DNA of 47,690 nucleotides, taken from the NCBI GenBank assembly GCA_022592445.1, contig JABYQR010000332.1, positions 1-47,690 of the forward strand, read 5' to 3'. A model generated the notes under the pieces. It was not told the DNA's origin and ran no database searches. It saw only the letters and a program-made list of their open reading frames with translations. The position numbers and the translations under genes were made by a program. The stretch's first letter is position 1, and every line of letters begins with the position of its first letter. Of this stretch, positions 10,374 to 20,780 are shown in pieces. The stretch is from Cytidiella melzeri. Taxonomy: Eukaryota; Basidiomycota; Agaricomycetes; Polyporales; Irpicaceae.

Positions 10374-11495
10374 ATGGCAAAAGCTCCGGCAACTGTTCCT
10401 GCAGCCTCTCGGGCCAAGTGGAAACCTTCTGCTCAGGCTGCTCTGGTTGCAGCCCTTCATAAGGAGAAGGTTGAAGGCCGGATGGTTGAGAATGGCTTCA
10501 AGCCAGTGTCATGGACATATGCATCTGCTGCTGTGCTTGAGAAGGCTTGGATAGGGGTCAATGCCAAACAGTGTAAGAGCCACTGGGATATGGTATGTGT
10601 AGTATCTATGAGATGCAGTGTTCTTTGCTCACAGTATCTGACCACAGCTTTGTGCGCAGTACAAGGACTTGGTTCGGATGCGCCAGCTGTCAGGGTTTGG
10701 GTGGAATGAGGAGGCATGTCAGCTGACTGCTACTGCTGATGTTTGGGATGCTTATCTGCAGGTACGTGTAGAGCTTGATGTGTACAGTACCAGAGCTTAT
10801 GTATCACAGGCTCATCCCAAGCATGTGTGGTACCGAACACATAGCTTTCCACTCTTTGATGACCTCGCCTTTCTTTGTGAGGATACGTATGCTACAGGCA
10901 ATCATGCTATTGCTGTTGGTGGTCCACCTCAGTCTCAGCCTCACTCACCGGACGTGCCAGGTTTTGATAGCCAGGACAGAGGCGAGCTGGGCTCAGGGAA
11001 CATTTCAGAGAGTGACGGTGATGATGAAGAGATTACAGGTGCTACTCAGGTGTGTTGTTTGTGGATTCTCTGAGTGCTGTGACTAACAAAGTTGTAGCCA
11101 ACTCCTTCTACCCCGGTACAGTCCAAGCGCTCAAAGACTGCAGATGAGATAGCTTGGCGTAGTAGCAGCTTTGACCGCCAGCGTAAGCCAAACTCACGTC
11201 ACAATGGCTTGACTGATATGGCAGTTGCTGTGAAGTCTATCGCTGAGGCTCTACGCCCCCCCCCCAGCCCGAAGCTCCTTCGACGTCTGTAGCAGGCGCT
11301 CCTCGTTGTCGTCGAGCATGGGCCACTGTTCTCAGCAAGGAGACGAAATTGACTCCAGCCCAAATCGAATCTGTTCGCAAGATTTGGAGGAACAAGCCAG
11401 AACTTGCAGAGGAGTATAGTAGTTTCCCTCCGGAACATTGTGAGGCTTGTACTATTTGGTTACACAGCAAACTTCAAGAGCTTGAACGTAACTAG
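10374..11495 (+). pseudogene. Harbinger Myb/SANT-like DNA-binding protein
   Basis: Four exons fit phase: 10374-10592, 10660-10761, 10810-11049 and 11098 to the stop at 11493-11495. The N-terminal domain has the spaced tryptophans of the Myb/SANT-like fold used by Harbinger accessory proteins (WTYASAAVLEKAW, KSHWDM then YKDLVRMRQLSGFGW). The middle is acidic and Ser-rich. A run of ten C at 11256-11265 puts the rest out of frame. The frame one base away reads on as a plausible C-terminus (LTPAQIESVRKIWRNK) to 11495, so one C appears to have been lost. In this superfamily the protein helps bring the transposase to the ends and to the nucleus. Confidence 0.82.
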
Positions 11496-11704
11496 GTGCC
11501 ATTTGTTTAACACTTTCCTTCTCATCTGTATACATTTGTTTAATGAACTTTGCCTTCTAATAGTTTTCATAGTAATTCTCTGTTGTTCAGATACCGTATA
11601 GTATTACATTGATTCCCTAATTCCTTCTTGCAAGCTCTTCCTGATAACTTTCCCACATTGCCTTTGCAATATCATCCCGTCGCGCTTCAGCTTGTGTTTG
11701 CTCG

Positions 11705-12949
11705 TTATTTCCTCCCTGTAGGCTGTCCCTCTAATTGTATCTCTGCTTCTTCACCCCTTGCCTCCTCAAACATCCTTTGCCGTGCTGCATTGTTTTCATT
11801 TGCTATATCTTCATCGACTGAGTTGTTGAATGTTGTGTCGGAATCGTGAATCTGATTGAAGTTGAAAATTGCGGCAAATGCAAGCCAGATGCAAACTTGT
11901 GTGGGCAGATCGTACTTGCAGGCCTGTCCGAGAATAGGAAATTGTCGCTTGCATATGCCAAAGATACGCTCAATCACGTTATGTGCTTGTGCGTGACGGA
12001 GATTGAATAGCTCTTTATAATTCTGAGGTCTAAATAATAGTGAGTGAATATAGTGCCAACCAATACTGAACACTGACCGTAAATTGGCAGCTCCCCACTC
12101 CCGTAAGTGATAACAAACACCACGATACAGTACTCAAAAAATGTCGCAAGAAGCAAATCCTGCATCTGCCAAGAAGTAGCATCCTTCTGGAACTACAAAG
12201 GAAGATTTCCGTGCATGCTCAAACAGAAAGCTATCTGCAGCGCTTCCTTCCCACCCAAGGAGAAGATAACAGAATATCATCTCAAATGTGCATGCGGCGA
12301 TGAAGTTATGAGAGATATTCCCTTCTCAATCCCTGTACCATGCCCGTAGCGCTGCTGGTACAAGCACATTAACGTGAGTCCCATCTATAGCACCTAATGC
12401 ATGCTTAAAGAATGGGTAGAACTTCGGATTATTGCGTATAAAGGGAGAGATAGGAGTTGTGTCGTCCGGAAGGCGGATCACAGATCGTATGAACGTTGGA
12501 TTTGTGACTGCATCAAGAACAGCATTGATTGTTCTATCTCATGTCAGTATAGATTTATTAAATATAAGTACTGTAACACACCTTAAAACCGTATCCGTAC
12601 TATACTGAAAACGCTCTACAACATCTCGATGACCACTATTCCTCTGACCAAGATAGAGAAACATTGCGACTTTCTCCTCCAAATTAATGTTCCTCAAGTC
12701 AGACAAACCTGAGATAGTGCATAGCTGCTGACAGAGCTCCATGAATACAGGAGTTCTGAGCCCTAGTGAGTCTTTCATCCGCTCCAGATGGCCTTGAATC
12801 AGCTCTTGTACCCATATACGCCCTGTCAGAACAGAGTTATGATATGGTTCCGGATTATATCACCATTCTTCAGCCAAAGCCATAGCAGCAGCAGCAGCAG
12901 CTATGGTTACAGCCACAATTTCACGCTGAGCATCAGAGAGATGAGCCAT
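11705..12949 (-). pseudogene. Harbinger DDE transposase with three in-frame TGA codons
   Basis: The reading begins at ATG 12949-12947 (MAHLSDAQREI) with an Ala-rich stretch from a CAG-type repeat. It continues through MKDSLGLRTPVF and on to the DDE nuclease: first Asp in GAIDGTHV, second region in WEGSAADS and YFLADAGF, and Glu in NVIERIFGICKRQF. Two short introns are suggested, one after STDTVLR and one before PQNYKELFNLRH. TGA stops interrupt after ALAEEW (12862-12860), after RAWYRD and after ASCDIF. All three sit where the family often has Arg, consistent with CGA to TGA. The end is at 11705. Confidence 0.85.
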
Positions 12950-13661
12950 AGTGAACTGTGAAGGGAAGGACGAAGGGGAGAAGCAAAGACTGCAGGTGCG
13001 ACCGCTTGCGGCGGACGTCACAGCCGGACTGATCCTATTTCCTTTTCGGGGCCAAGCAGTCACATCAATTAATATGTGCCCGTCTACATAATGCGCCGCC
13101 GATCAGGCCCTAATCAATTGATGCGCTGATGCGCCCTCTGTCTCTGATGTGCTGATGCGCTCCTTTCCTTATCTGTGTATCACATGATAGAACTCTCTGT
13201 AACCTTGTGGAACATGCTGGAACTATGATGTCATAGTATAGAACATTCCATTAGATGATGTCATAGCTCTTAGAACCTTCTGGAAAAGTCTAGCCTTGTC
13301 TTAGAACAAGCTAGAACAAGTCTAGCCTTGGGACTGGGTCATGGGGTCAGGTCATGGGGACAATTGCTATTGGTTGATTATTGAAGTGGCACCACTAGGG
13401 CATAGGGCATGCTTAGTAAGGTAGATTACTTTGCTTACTCATGTAGGTATTAGGGGTCTTAGGGTAGTACCTGGGGTCCTCCCCTTCATGTATATATAGA
13501 GGCACTCCTGAGGGCATATCCCCTCAGTCTTATCCACTCTGTTGATAAAGAACTACTTAGTACTCCCCAGTACTTTGCTCACCACGCCTCTTACTCTCTA
13601 TCTCACTATCTCTCCCTCAAGTTTATCAACTTATATGGTGAGTGTAACCTTAACTGTTACA

Positions 13662-14894
13662 CGTGCATGCAACGAGGTAGGCTGCCGGAAATTTTACCCG
13701 CCCTTTCCTTTTCTGGATTTTTTCATGCCCTTTTCCCATGCCCCGCCAAATCCGTGGAAGACATCTTTTCCACTTGGTTTTCTGAGCCTTGAAAGGTAAA
13801 TTTCCTTTCATTGTTCTTTTTGATTTAACTACCACTTAAAAAACAGAAATTCCTGCCCCTGAAAAGGCACAGAATTTGTATAGCATTATTTTGTATTCTC
13901 AAACATTAAGAAACAATTCCGAGCCCAAAATTGCCTATGGATTATCTGCTGATAGTTAACATTTAAGTGGGTAACCATGCAAATTTCAAGGCATGTGAAA
14001 TCGGTGTTTGCCCCTAGTGACATGTACACAGTGTACTAGGGCACTGATTTGATTTTTTAACAAACTACGCATGCTTAGCGTGCGAACACCCTCATAATCC
14101 ATAATCCCCATAACCCATACCTTTTCGTGTCCACGGAGGGGTATGGGTTAAGAGAGCGTCGACTGTAGAGAATTTACTTGGAGCGAACCGAAATAAAGTC
14201 TGGGCGTAATTGATTGGGACGGCGCGGAACCTATCCGATCAGGCTGTTCAACCTGAAGCGTTGTGGCGTTGATGGGCAAATGATGGCGTCCTAATTTGGG
14301 GGCAAGCTGATGTGTCTCTCTTCAACGAACAGCATACAAGATAGGGGTGCCCTGGTGCGGCCCTATAGTGGCTGTAATCAAAAAGGTATTGGGTCAATGC
14401 TGTACGACGGGTCAGTGTTCGTGATATCTGTATCGTTCCTCGCTAATGGTTCCGCTGAACTGAGCTAGATCGTAAAATGAAGGCTTGGCGCAAACCTTAA
14501 TCATCGCGTAACCCCTTCAGAGGCAGACTCCATCCTCCATAGTTGGTGTGTACTGTGTTCACCAATAGAAGCTTGGTCTCGAAGAACTGGCTCTTACTAG
14601 TTGACCAGGCGGGGCCCCGTGTTGACGGGTAGTCTGCAATGCACCGCACGAGGAGCACGCATTCCCGACGCTAGTGCGCCACCGCCTTACCTGTGAGCTG
14701 TGTAAAGACGGCCTAGAATTCGAACATATGACCGATCGCCTTGTAACCGAGTCAACGAGATTGAATTGAGGCAGAGCAGACGGCGTTCAAGCCTTCGTAC
14801 CTCAAGATCTTTTGTCTCGATCGCCACACTTTCGCCTGTCGACAATCCCCTTTCTACGGTGCTCCTCCGCGGTCAGACCGTGCCCCTTGTTCAC
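13662..14894. other. Non-coding stretch between LTR B2 and the first CFEM gene
   Basis: About 1.2 kb without a supported gene; open frames are short. The left half is AT-rich. At 14111-14121 and 14140-14150 lies an 11-bp perfect inverted repeat (TAACCCATACC / GGTATGGGTTA) with an 18-nt loop. The right end leads into a promoter for the gene at 14960. Confidence 0.6.
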
Positions 14895-14901
14895 TATATA
14901 A
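14895..14901 (+). promoter_or_regulatory. TATA box of CFEM gene 1
   Basis: TATATAA lies 59 bp upstream of the ATG at 14960, followed by a pyrimidine-rich tract (gtctttttccaac..cttctcc), an arrangement common in strongly expressed basidiomycete genes. Confidence 0.6.
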
Positions 14902-14959
14902 CCCGTCTTTTTCCAACCCTATACCTTCTCCAACAACCACAGTCCACGACCCCAACACG

Positions 14960-15694
14960 ATGTTCTCTGCCATCGAGCTCTCCTCCCTCGTCATCCTCGC
15001 TGCCGCCGTCGGCGTTCAAGCACAACTCTCTGCATGCGCGCTGAACTGTATCGAAACATCTGCCACAGCTGCTGGTTGCTCATCGTTGTAAGTATCTTCA
15101 CCGTGCGCTACGTTGCTCTTCCCCTTGCTTATAACGTCTCTTTACAGCTCTGATTTGGCTTGTATCTGCCCCAATCAGCAGTACATGAGCTCTGTCAATA
15201 CATGTTGGCAGGATTGCGGCAGCGGTGTACAATCAGCCGCACAGGCTGTTCAGTCCGCCGAGTGCGCAGCCTGTATGTCTTTCATTGTTTTCGCTCCGAC
15301 TGACACATCCTAACCATACGATGCCTGGGTAGATGTGTCCGATACACCCAGTTCCACTTCAGCTTCCCCGGTGTTTTCGACTGCGTCGTCGACTGATATC
15401 TCAGTCTCGGTACCCGCGGACACCACCTTCTCGGCCATCTCTGCCTCTCCCACCGCATTGTCAACTGAACCCACGTCAGATACTGCAGCGTCTTCCGCCA
15501 CGTCTTTGACCAAATTCGCGCCAGGGGCTTCCGGTTCTGCTACTGGCTCTGCTTCGCCCGTTAGCTCTGGCTCATCCGGCAGCTCTGGTTCCTCCAGCGC
15601 GTCCGGCAGGGATGTCGCGCTCAGCTTCCACGGTGTCATTGGAGTTGGTGTTGCTGTCGTCGCAGCCATCGCTGGCGCAGGTTTGGTTATCTGA
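14960..15694 (+). CDS. CFEM-domain GPI-anchored cell-surface protein 1
   Basis: Three exons (14960-15087, 15148-15272, 15333-15694) with two 60-nt introns give 204 residues. A signal peptide (hydrophobic LVILAAAVGVQA) is followed by a CFEM domain with all eight cysteines in the family spacing: CALNC, AGC, the DLACIC pair, CWQDC and AEC. The Asp before the CxC pair, which binds haem iron in characterised CFEM proteins, is present. Next comes a Ser/Thr/Ala-rich, probably O-glycosylated stalk of about 90 residues and a hydrophobic C-terminus (GVGVAVVAAIAGAGLVI) typical of a GPI signal. Such proteins sit in the plasma membrane or wall and act in haem/iron capture, adhesion or host interaction; which applies here cannot be told. 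A related gene follows in tandem. Confidence 0.92.
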
Positions 15695-16566
15695 GTCGAT
15701 GGTTCAATTCAGGTGAACGGGTGTTATTGCACATTGGTTCTTAGGTTCAGGTTCAGACTTTTATTAGTACGTTAGCTGGCGGACTACATGTCAGGTGTTT
15801 ACGCTCTTATACATTTGCACTACAATTTTGATTTTATGGTCTTCTCGGTAGTGGAAAATATAGTCCTACGGCCACTGTCTGTGTTGTTGTTTGGTCATGG
15901 AAATTGTGTATCAAGTTTTTTTTCGAGAGCTTCGTGAACTGACTCTCAGATCGCACCTTATCACACGATAATAGCGAGCAATCCGCTTCCGTTCTAGAAT
16001 GATACCCCCAGCTGGACAAAAAAATAACTGGACGACGGTCATCCAGCGTTGTGGGCGCCAATATACCCCTGTCAATGATAGATGGCGTGTGTATTTCATC
16101 GCCCTCCGCTTTTCACCGGGAGTCTCACAGGATATCTGGTTAATGCCGCACAGCCTCATTGGCACAAGACGAATATGGTACGGCCTCCCAAAGCCAGTGA
16201 GACTGACGACCAGGGACGGAGAAGACTCGCCGTACGTTCACACGCCAGAGCACTTTGAACGGAAAGATGTGGCCGGCCCTTTACAAGACATGCGCAGAGA
16301 CACAAGTGAGTTGTTGCAAAGTTGGGATCACCCCTGTTGCCTGAGCGTTCCTAGCCCTTTGCTTTTCTTGTTCCTAACTTCCATCTCGCGTCGTCCTCGT
16401 CCTCCAGGCGATCCCTTTTGCGAGTTCCAAGCTCCCCGCCGAAGCGATCAATTGGCCGACTACTACTGTCACATTCCTTTGCAAACACCGACTGTCGTTA
16501 TACGTCCGAGTCTCTTTTCAACGCATCCCGAACGGAAAACGCGTGATTTTTTTTCACAATCGTACA
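15695..16566. other. Spacer between the two CFEM genes
   Basis: About 870 bp containing the 3' UTR of the first gene and the promoter of the second. A plus-strand open frame over 15999-16694 overlaps the second gene's start in another frame and has no family resemblance. A T run (gatttttttt, about 16544-16552) lies about 15 bp upstream of the second gene's ATG. Confidence 0.55.
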
Positions 16567-18584
16567 ATGGTATCAAGCATGGCCAAGTTGACCCTTGGCT
16601 TCCTGCTGCTCTGCGGTCTCGCAGGGCTAGGCAAGGCGGAGGGTTACGCGCACGGTGCGACGGGAGCGAGCAGGGTGAACGCGTGCGCGAATGATTGCAC
16701 CTGGATGGCGGCGCAAGTGGCTGGTTGCTCTGGAATGTGAGTGTTCGCTTTGCGGGTCATTTCCGTTATCCAAAGAGATGTGCCGTCGAGTGCGGTACGA
16801 TAGAGGTTGTCAACCTCAGTCGGAAAACGTAGCTGATTGGATTGCTCAGACACGCTTTCCTCATCTCTTCTGATTTCTTACTGTTTGTCTGCGTGCTGAC
16901 TCAATCGCTTGCGCTCCTCCTCGGTTGCGATACAGGGATATTCACTGCGCGTGCACATCTCCCTCCTTCCAGGTTGCCTTCCGGGAGTGTGTCGAGACAT
17001 CGTGCTCCTTTGCTGAAGCGGGCGAGGGCGTACAATTCTACACTGGAACATGTGCTATACTTCGTCATCATGACGGTGAGTACAATACCTCAATTCGTTC
17101 TCTACAGAACCCTTTTTCCACTTTTCGCCGTCGACGGCCTCAGCTGCGACCGTTTCGAGATGTGTCGGAGCTGGATGTGGGCGGCCCGTTCGGTCAACTC
17201 GGATGTCAACCGTTCTATGCTGAAGTTTCGAGTCTCCAAGGCCTCGTCTGTCTCTCTGACAACGAAGGCTCGAGGGGGTGATCTGCCGTTTTTGTGTTTT
17301 GGCTTCAAGCATTGCGATCGGAATGACTTTGTTCATCTGCCTGTGGACATGGTGATGCTCGAGATGCCTTGATGGGCCATGATTTATGAGCACTGTTGGG
17401 CAGAATGACGGAACAGCCATGCCATGTCCTGCAGTGCTCATTGATCATTGCTTGCCATCACCCGTCGCATCAGGTGTAGAACGGAGCGATCCGTTCACAG
17501 CCGCCTGTTTTCCTAGCACTGGCAGAGCGTAGCTGTGCGTCTGTAAAATATGGGTATGACAAGGTTCGACTGCCACGGACGCGTCGATGAACGCCCGTCC
17601 CGTCCATCACTGTTCCATGAAATCGGACTTGTCAGCGATGTCTGTCGGTGTGTGCGGCCAGTGTGATAGCAGCTCATTGCTTCTTCCTTGACGTTTTTGC
17701 GTTACGAGTCTGCGGCGAGATTCTACCCGCACCTATTTTGCGGCGTTGATAGTTTCTTCGTTCTGATGTTTACTGCTTGTCGTGTCACGGCTGTCGAGAA
17801 TGAGTGCTGACAAGGCTTGTATGCTTGCTGTAGGTCTCTACGAGGGCTCTGGATATAATAATGGTCCGAAAATTGTCGAAAACATCCATCACGACCATCA
17901 TTACCATGGGCACCATGATACCTTGTACCAGTACCAACGTCGTGGGGACAGCCCCAGTTCTGCTGCTTCGAACCCCACTACTCTCTCCGAGGCTCCTGCC
18001 TCTAGCTCTGTCAAAGTCAGCGTCACCAGCACGGCTAACAGCGAGAGTGAGTACCGTTACCTGTCAAGTGCATTATTTCGTTGACTTACAATACTATTTG
18101 CATGCTATCAGGTGTTGTCGTCTCCTCAAGTATCTCCAGCTCTGCACACGCCTCTAGCTCAACCGCTGTAGTCTCGCACGCTTCAACCTCCTCGTCGGCT
18201 ACCGCTATCTCACACTCGTCATCCCAAACTCATACGACAGGGACTACATCTACTCAGCCTACGGTCACCACTCCCACTCCCCCCACCACCAATACCATCC
18301 CCACCTCCTCTGACGCGGCTGCCATCCCCACCACCACTGCCATTGCTTCGTCCGTCGCTGAGCTGCCTTCCTCCGGCGGTACCACACTCGTGGTCGGTGC
18401 TTCCTCCGGCATTACTACGGCTAGCCAGTCGAACACGTTGAACGTCAACCCATCCATCACTACGCCTGCCATTAGCACCCACTTCGATTCGGCGCCGACG
18501 AGCTCTGGGGCTCAGGGAGCTATCAAAGCCGGCTTGAGGTTCATGGTGCTGGTGGGTGTTGTCGGTGCGGCATTGGTTCTGTAA
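16567..18584 (+). CDS. CFEM-domain GPI-anchored cell-surface protein 2
   Basis: Proposed exons 16567-16736, 16936-17075, 17834-18046 and 18112-18584 join in phase into 331 residues. A signal peptide (KLTLGFLLLCGLAGLG) leads into a CFEM domain: CANDC, AGC, the DIHCAC pair, ECVETSC and GTC give eight cysteines, and the Asp before CAC is kept. A His/Tyr-rich linker (HHDHHYHGHHD) follows, then a long Ser/Thr-rich stalk and a GPI-type hydrophobic end (FMVLVGVVGAALVL). Introns 1 (199 nt) and 2 (758 nt) are unusually long for this region. Intron 2 is the weakest part of the model, and an unrecognised exon within it, or an earlier end at 17281 by read-through, is possible. The domain order matches the gene at 14960, suggesting an old tandem duplication; the sequences are clearly diverged. 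Confidence 0.75.
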
Positions 18585-20780
18585 AGGCTGTCATGCCATT
18601 GCTTGGTTTCTGGGCTTGGGCATGTTTTTGTGGGCTTTCTTTGTGAGGACCCGTCCGTTCTTTGTTTCGGCTTTTGCTTGGTGAGTTGTTCTCGTGTATG
18701 TGAACTTTTGTGGCTGTAGAGTACATGTGCTGTATACCTGTTTTGTAAAAGCTATTGTATCTCGTGTGCTCGTATATCCTTGCTTTCGAATGACCCCATC
18801 GTTCCGAGGCTTTGATGGGCGCACAAAACAGGGACAGATGTACATGTCTGCGTGTCTCTCGTGTAATTGCAGCCGCCGGTAAGTACGTCGTTGCCGCGAC
18901 ATGTGAACGGGAAGCACAAGCACGATGTAATTAGGAGCTCTATGTAGCATGCATGGTTCCAGGTGTATATCCGAGTTCTGCCACAGCCTACTCTCTCCGC
19001 CGATTCAGTCTGCCGGCAGTGATATATGATACATCCTGTGCATGCCGCGGTGAGTACTCTAGTTTTGGGATGAGAAGATCTGAGACCACCAATTTGATGG
19101 CACACTTCAATCTGATCTTTTGTGGCCATACTTCCCACCCTCTGAGCACCAAAGCTGTGCAATGGAGTAATATGGACGACGGGTGCAGGTGAATATCAGG
19201 AGACTCGGAGGATTCTAGGAGGTTCTGTCTTGCTCCTGCAGCTGCACGAGGTCGTACTAGTACATAGGTAGCTTCATTGAGGAGTGTTTGACTCTTTAGC
19301 ATATCGCAAGTCTGACCACCGGCTGTTTTTCCTTGTCAGCTTGTTCACTGCACGCTGCTGTTTGTTGATGCTACACTGACTCACTCTGATTAGTGCACTC
19401 GTCATGAGGCAGCCATCACCGGGTTCTCACACAATTCGGAGATATTGGGTGGTGGATGTGGATGTGGAGGTGCGATGTTAACATGTCCTTTCCTGCGGTG
19501 CCAGTCCGATGGGAGGTTGAACGCTGCGACCACATATGGATAGATGAATGGCACGAACGGCCGACACAAGAGCCCATGAAGCCAGTGTAATTCGATGGTA
19601 AAAAGAAAGGAATTTAAAGACGATGATCCCTAACAGTAGATCGTTTCTTTGGAGAGAACAAAAGGTGGTAGTGGTTGTGATCATACGGCTGTGGTTGCAG
19701 TTGCAGCTGGAGATGGTCGTTGTTGTTTTTGTGCATTGTCCCTCCTTCGGTGCGGTGTGACGCTCTCACGAGTGACATCAGGTCCGCCATGACACACGTC
19801 ACGCTAAAATCGCAATGGCTCGTTTGAGCTCCGCCGTCACTGATCGTTCCAAATAAGGATGCGGCGCGTCGAGCACTTCGCACGCGGTCAACTTCAAGTA
19901 CGTGCCGTTGCATGCTGGTTGTCGGACTGCCGCACAAGCAGTAACTTGCAGGCAAGGCTGGTTGTCGCCGTGTAGATATTTGCAAGGCTACCAGAGCAGG
20001 GGTTTGTCGGTACTAGTGTGATGAAGTCATTCCGAGTTTTCCGGGATTATGAAAAGAGCTCTTCGATCAATCATTTGTTTATAGTACAAAAACATACATT
20101 GCACGTGCGTGTCTTTTCAAGCGGGGTCGATGCGCGCTCTCACAGCCAAGTTCCTACGTACTGAAGAGTCGTCAATGACAAATACTGTTCCGGAATGAGC
20201 ATAGCAGTCATCTACCTGAGATCGATAGGCTTCGCGCGGCCTGTGCTAACCTCTTGTGCTTCCTGCTTCCTTGCGACGGCGGATACAATTCAAAGCGGAG
20301 ACTCGGAGGAGATGCCGGGAGCAAGTAGGGAACTGCGTGCCGTGCAGCGGAGCTTCAAATTGAGAGTGTGACCACTATATCTTGTGTGACGATCTTGAGA
20401 ACAAGGGACGAGAATAAATTATTGATTTCATTACCGAGCCTGAACAAACTCGACCAGAACACATCACTCGCCTCTTCCCGCTCACCATCGTCCTCTTCCC
20501 CACTTCCTCTCGCTCGCCACCCGCCGCTCCCGACGTGCTCCTGATCTGATTTTTCTTCTGCACAGCAACGAGGCGACCGCTCTATCTCATCTCACGACTA
20601 CGCACCTCATCTCATCTATCCGGACAACAATCCCGAACGTCGGTCGTGACCCTTTGCGAGAGCCTTGACTACTCCCTGGAGCTCTTTCATCCCGCCCTGA
20701 ACAGCTATATATCGACGTCTCACTGCTGAAGACATTGCCACAAGCTGGGCTACACAGCCAGTACTGACCGCCCCTCTACA
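18585..20780. other. Intergenic region upstream of the G-alpha gene
   Basis: About 2.2 kb without a supported gene. Small open frames occur on both strands without domain resemblance. The last 320 bp is strongly pyrimidine-rich on the plus strand (for example 20461-20530, cctcttcccgctcacc and similar), as is common in fungal promoters and 5' UTRs, and probably drives the gene starting at 20781. Confidence 0.55.

Larger units (their letters stand above)
10173..13113. mobile_element. PIF/Harbinger DNA transposon (10176-13110) with TAA target duplications
   Basis: A 2935-bp element flanked by direct TAA repeats (10173-10175 and 13111-13113), matching the TWA target preference of PIF/Harbinger. 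Its ends are imperfect terminal inverted repeats of about 27 bp beginning GGGCCTGATC, with the block GCATTATGTAG conserved. It encodes the two proteins typical of the superfamily, convergently: a Myb/SANT-like DNA-binding protein on plus and a DDE transposase on minus. Both genes carry disabling mutations, so it is a complete but dead copy. Confidence 0.95.
10077..13661 (+). repeat. Family B LTR, copy B2, split by a DNA transposon
   Basis: The LTR begins TGTCGCAG at 10077 within the integrase of element C, is interrupted from 10176 to 13110, resumes at 13114 and ends TGTTACA at 13661. The 11-bp GGCGCTTATCC array is where the transposon landed. Flanking pentamers (ggctg and cgtgc) do not match and element C does not resume on the right, so this is not a simple solo LTR; it marks the left edge of the host gene island. 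Confidence 0.9.

Noticed and set aside
15999..16694. 231-codon plus-strand open frame before CFEM gene 2
   Set aside because: It overlaps the start of the CFEM gene in another frame and shows no family resemblance; treated as a shadow.
17055..17441. 128-codon minus-strand frame inside the long intron of CFEM gene 2
   Set aside because: No recognisable domain and no promoter-like context. It was considered as a nested gene but not supported.
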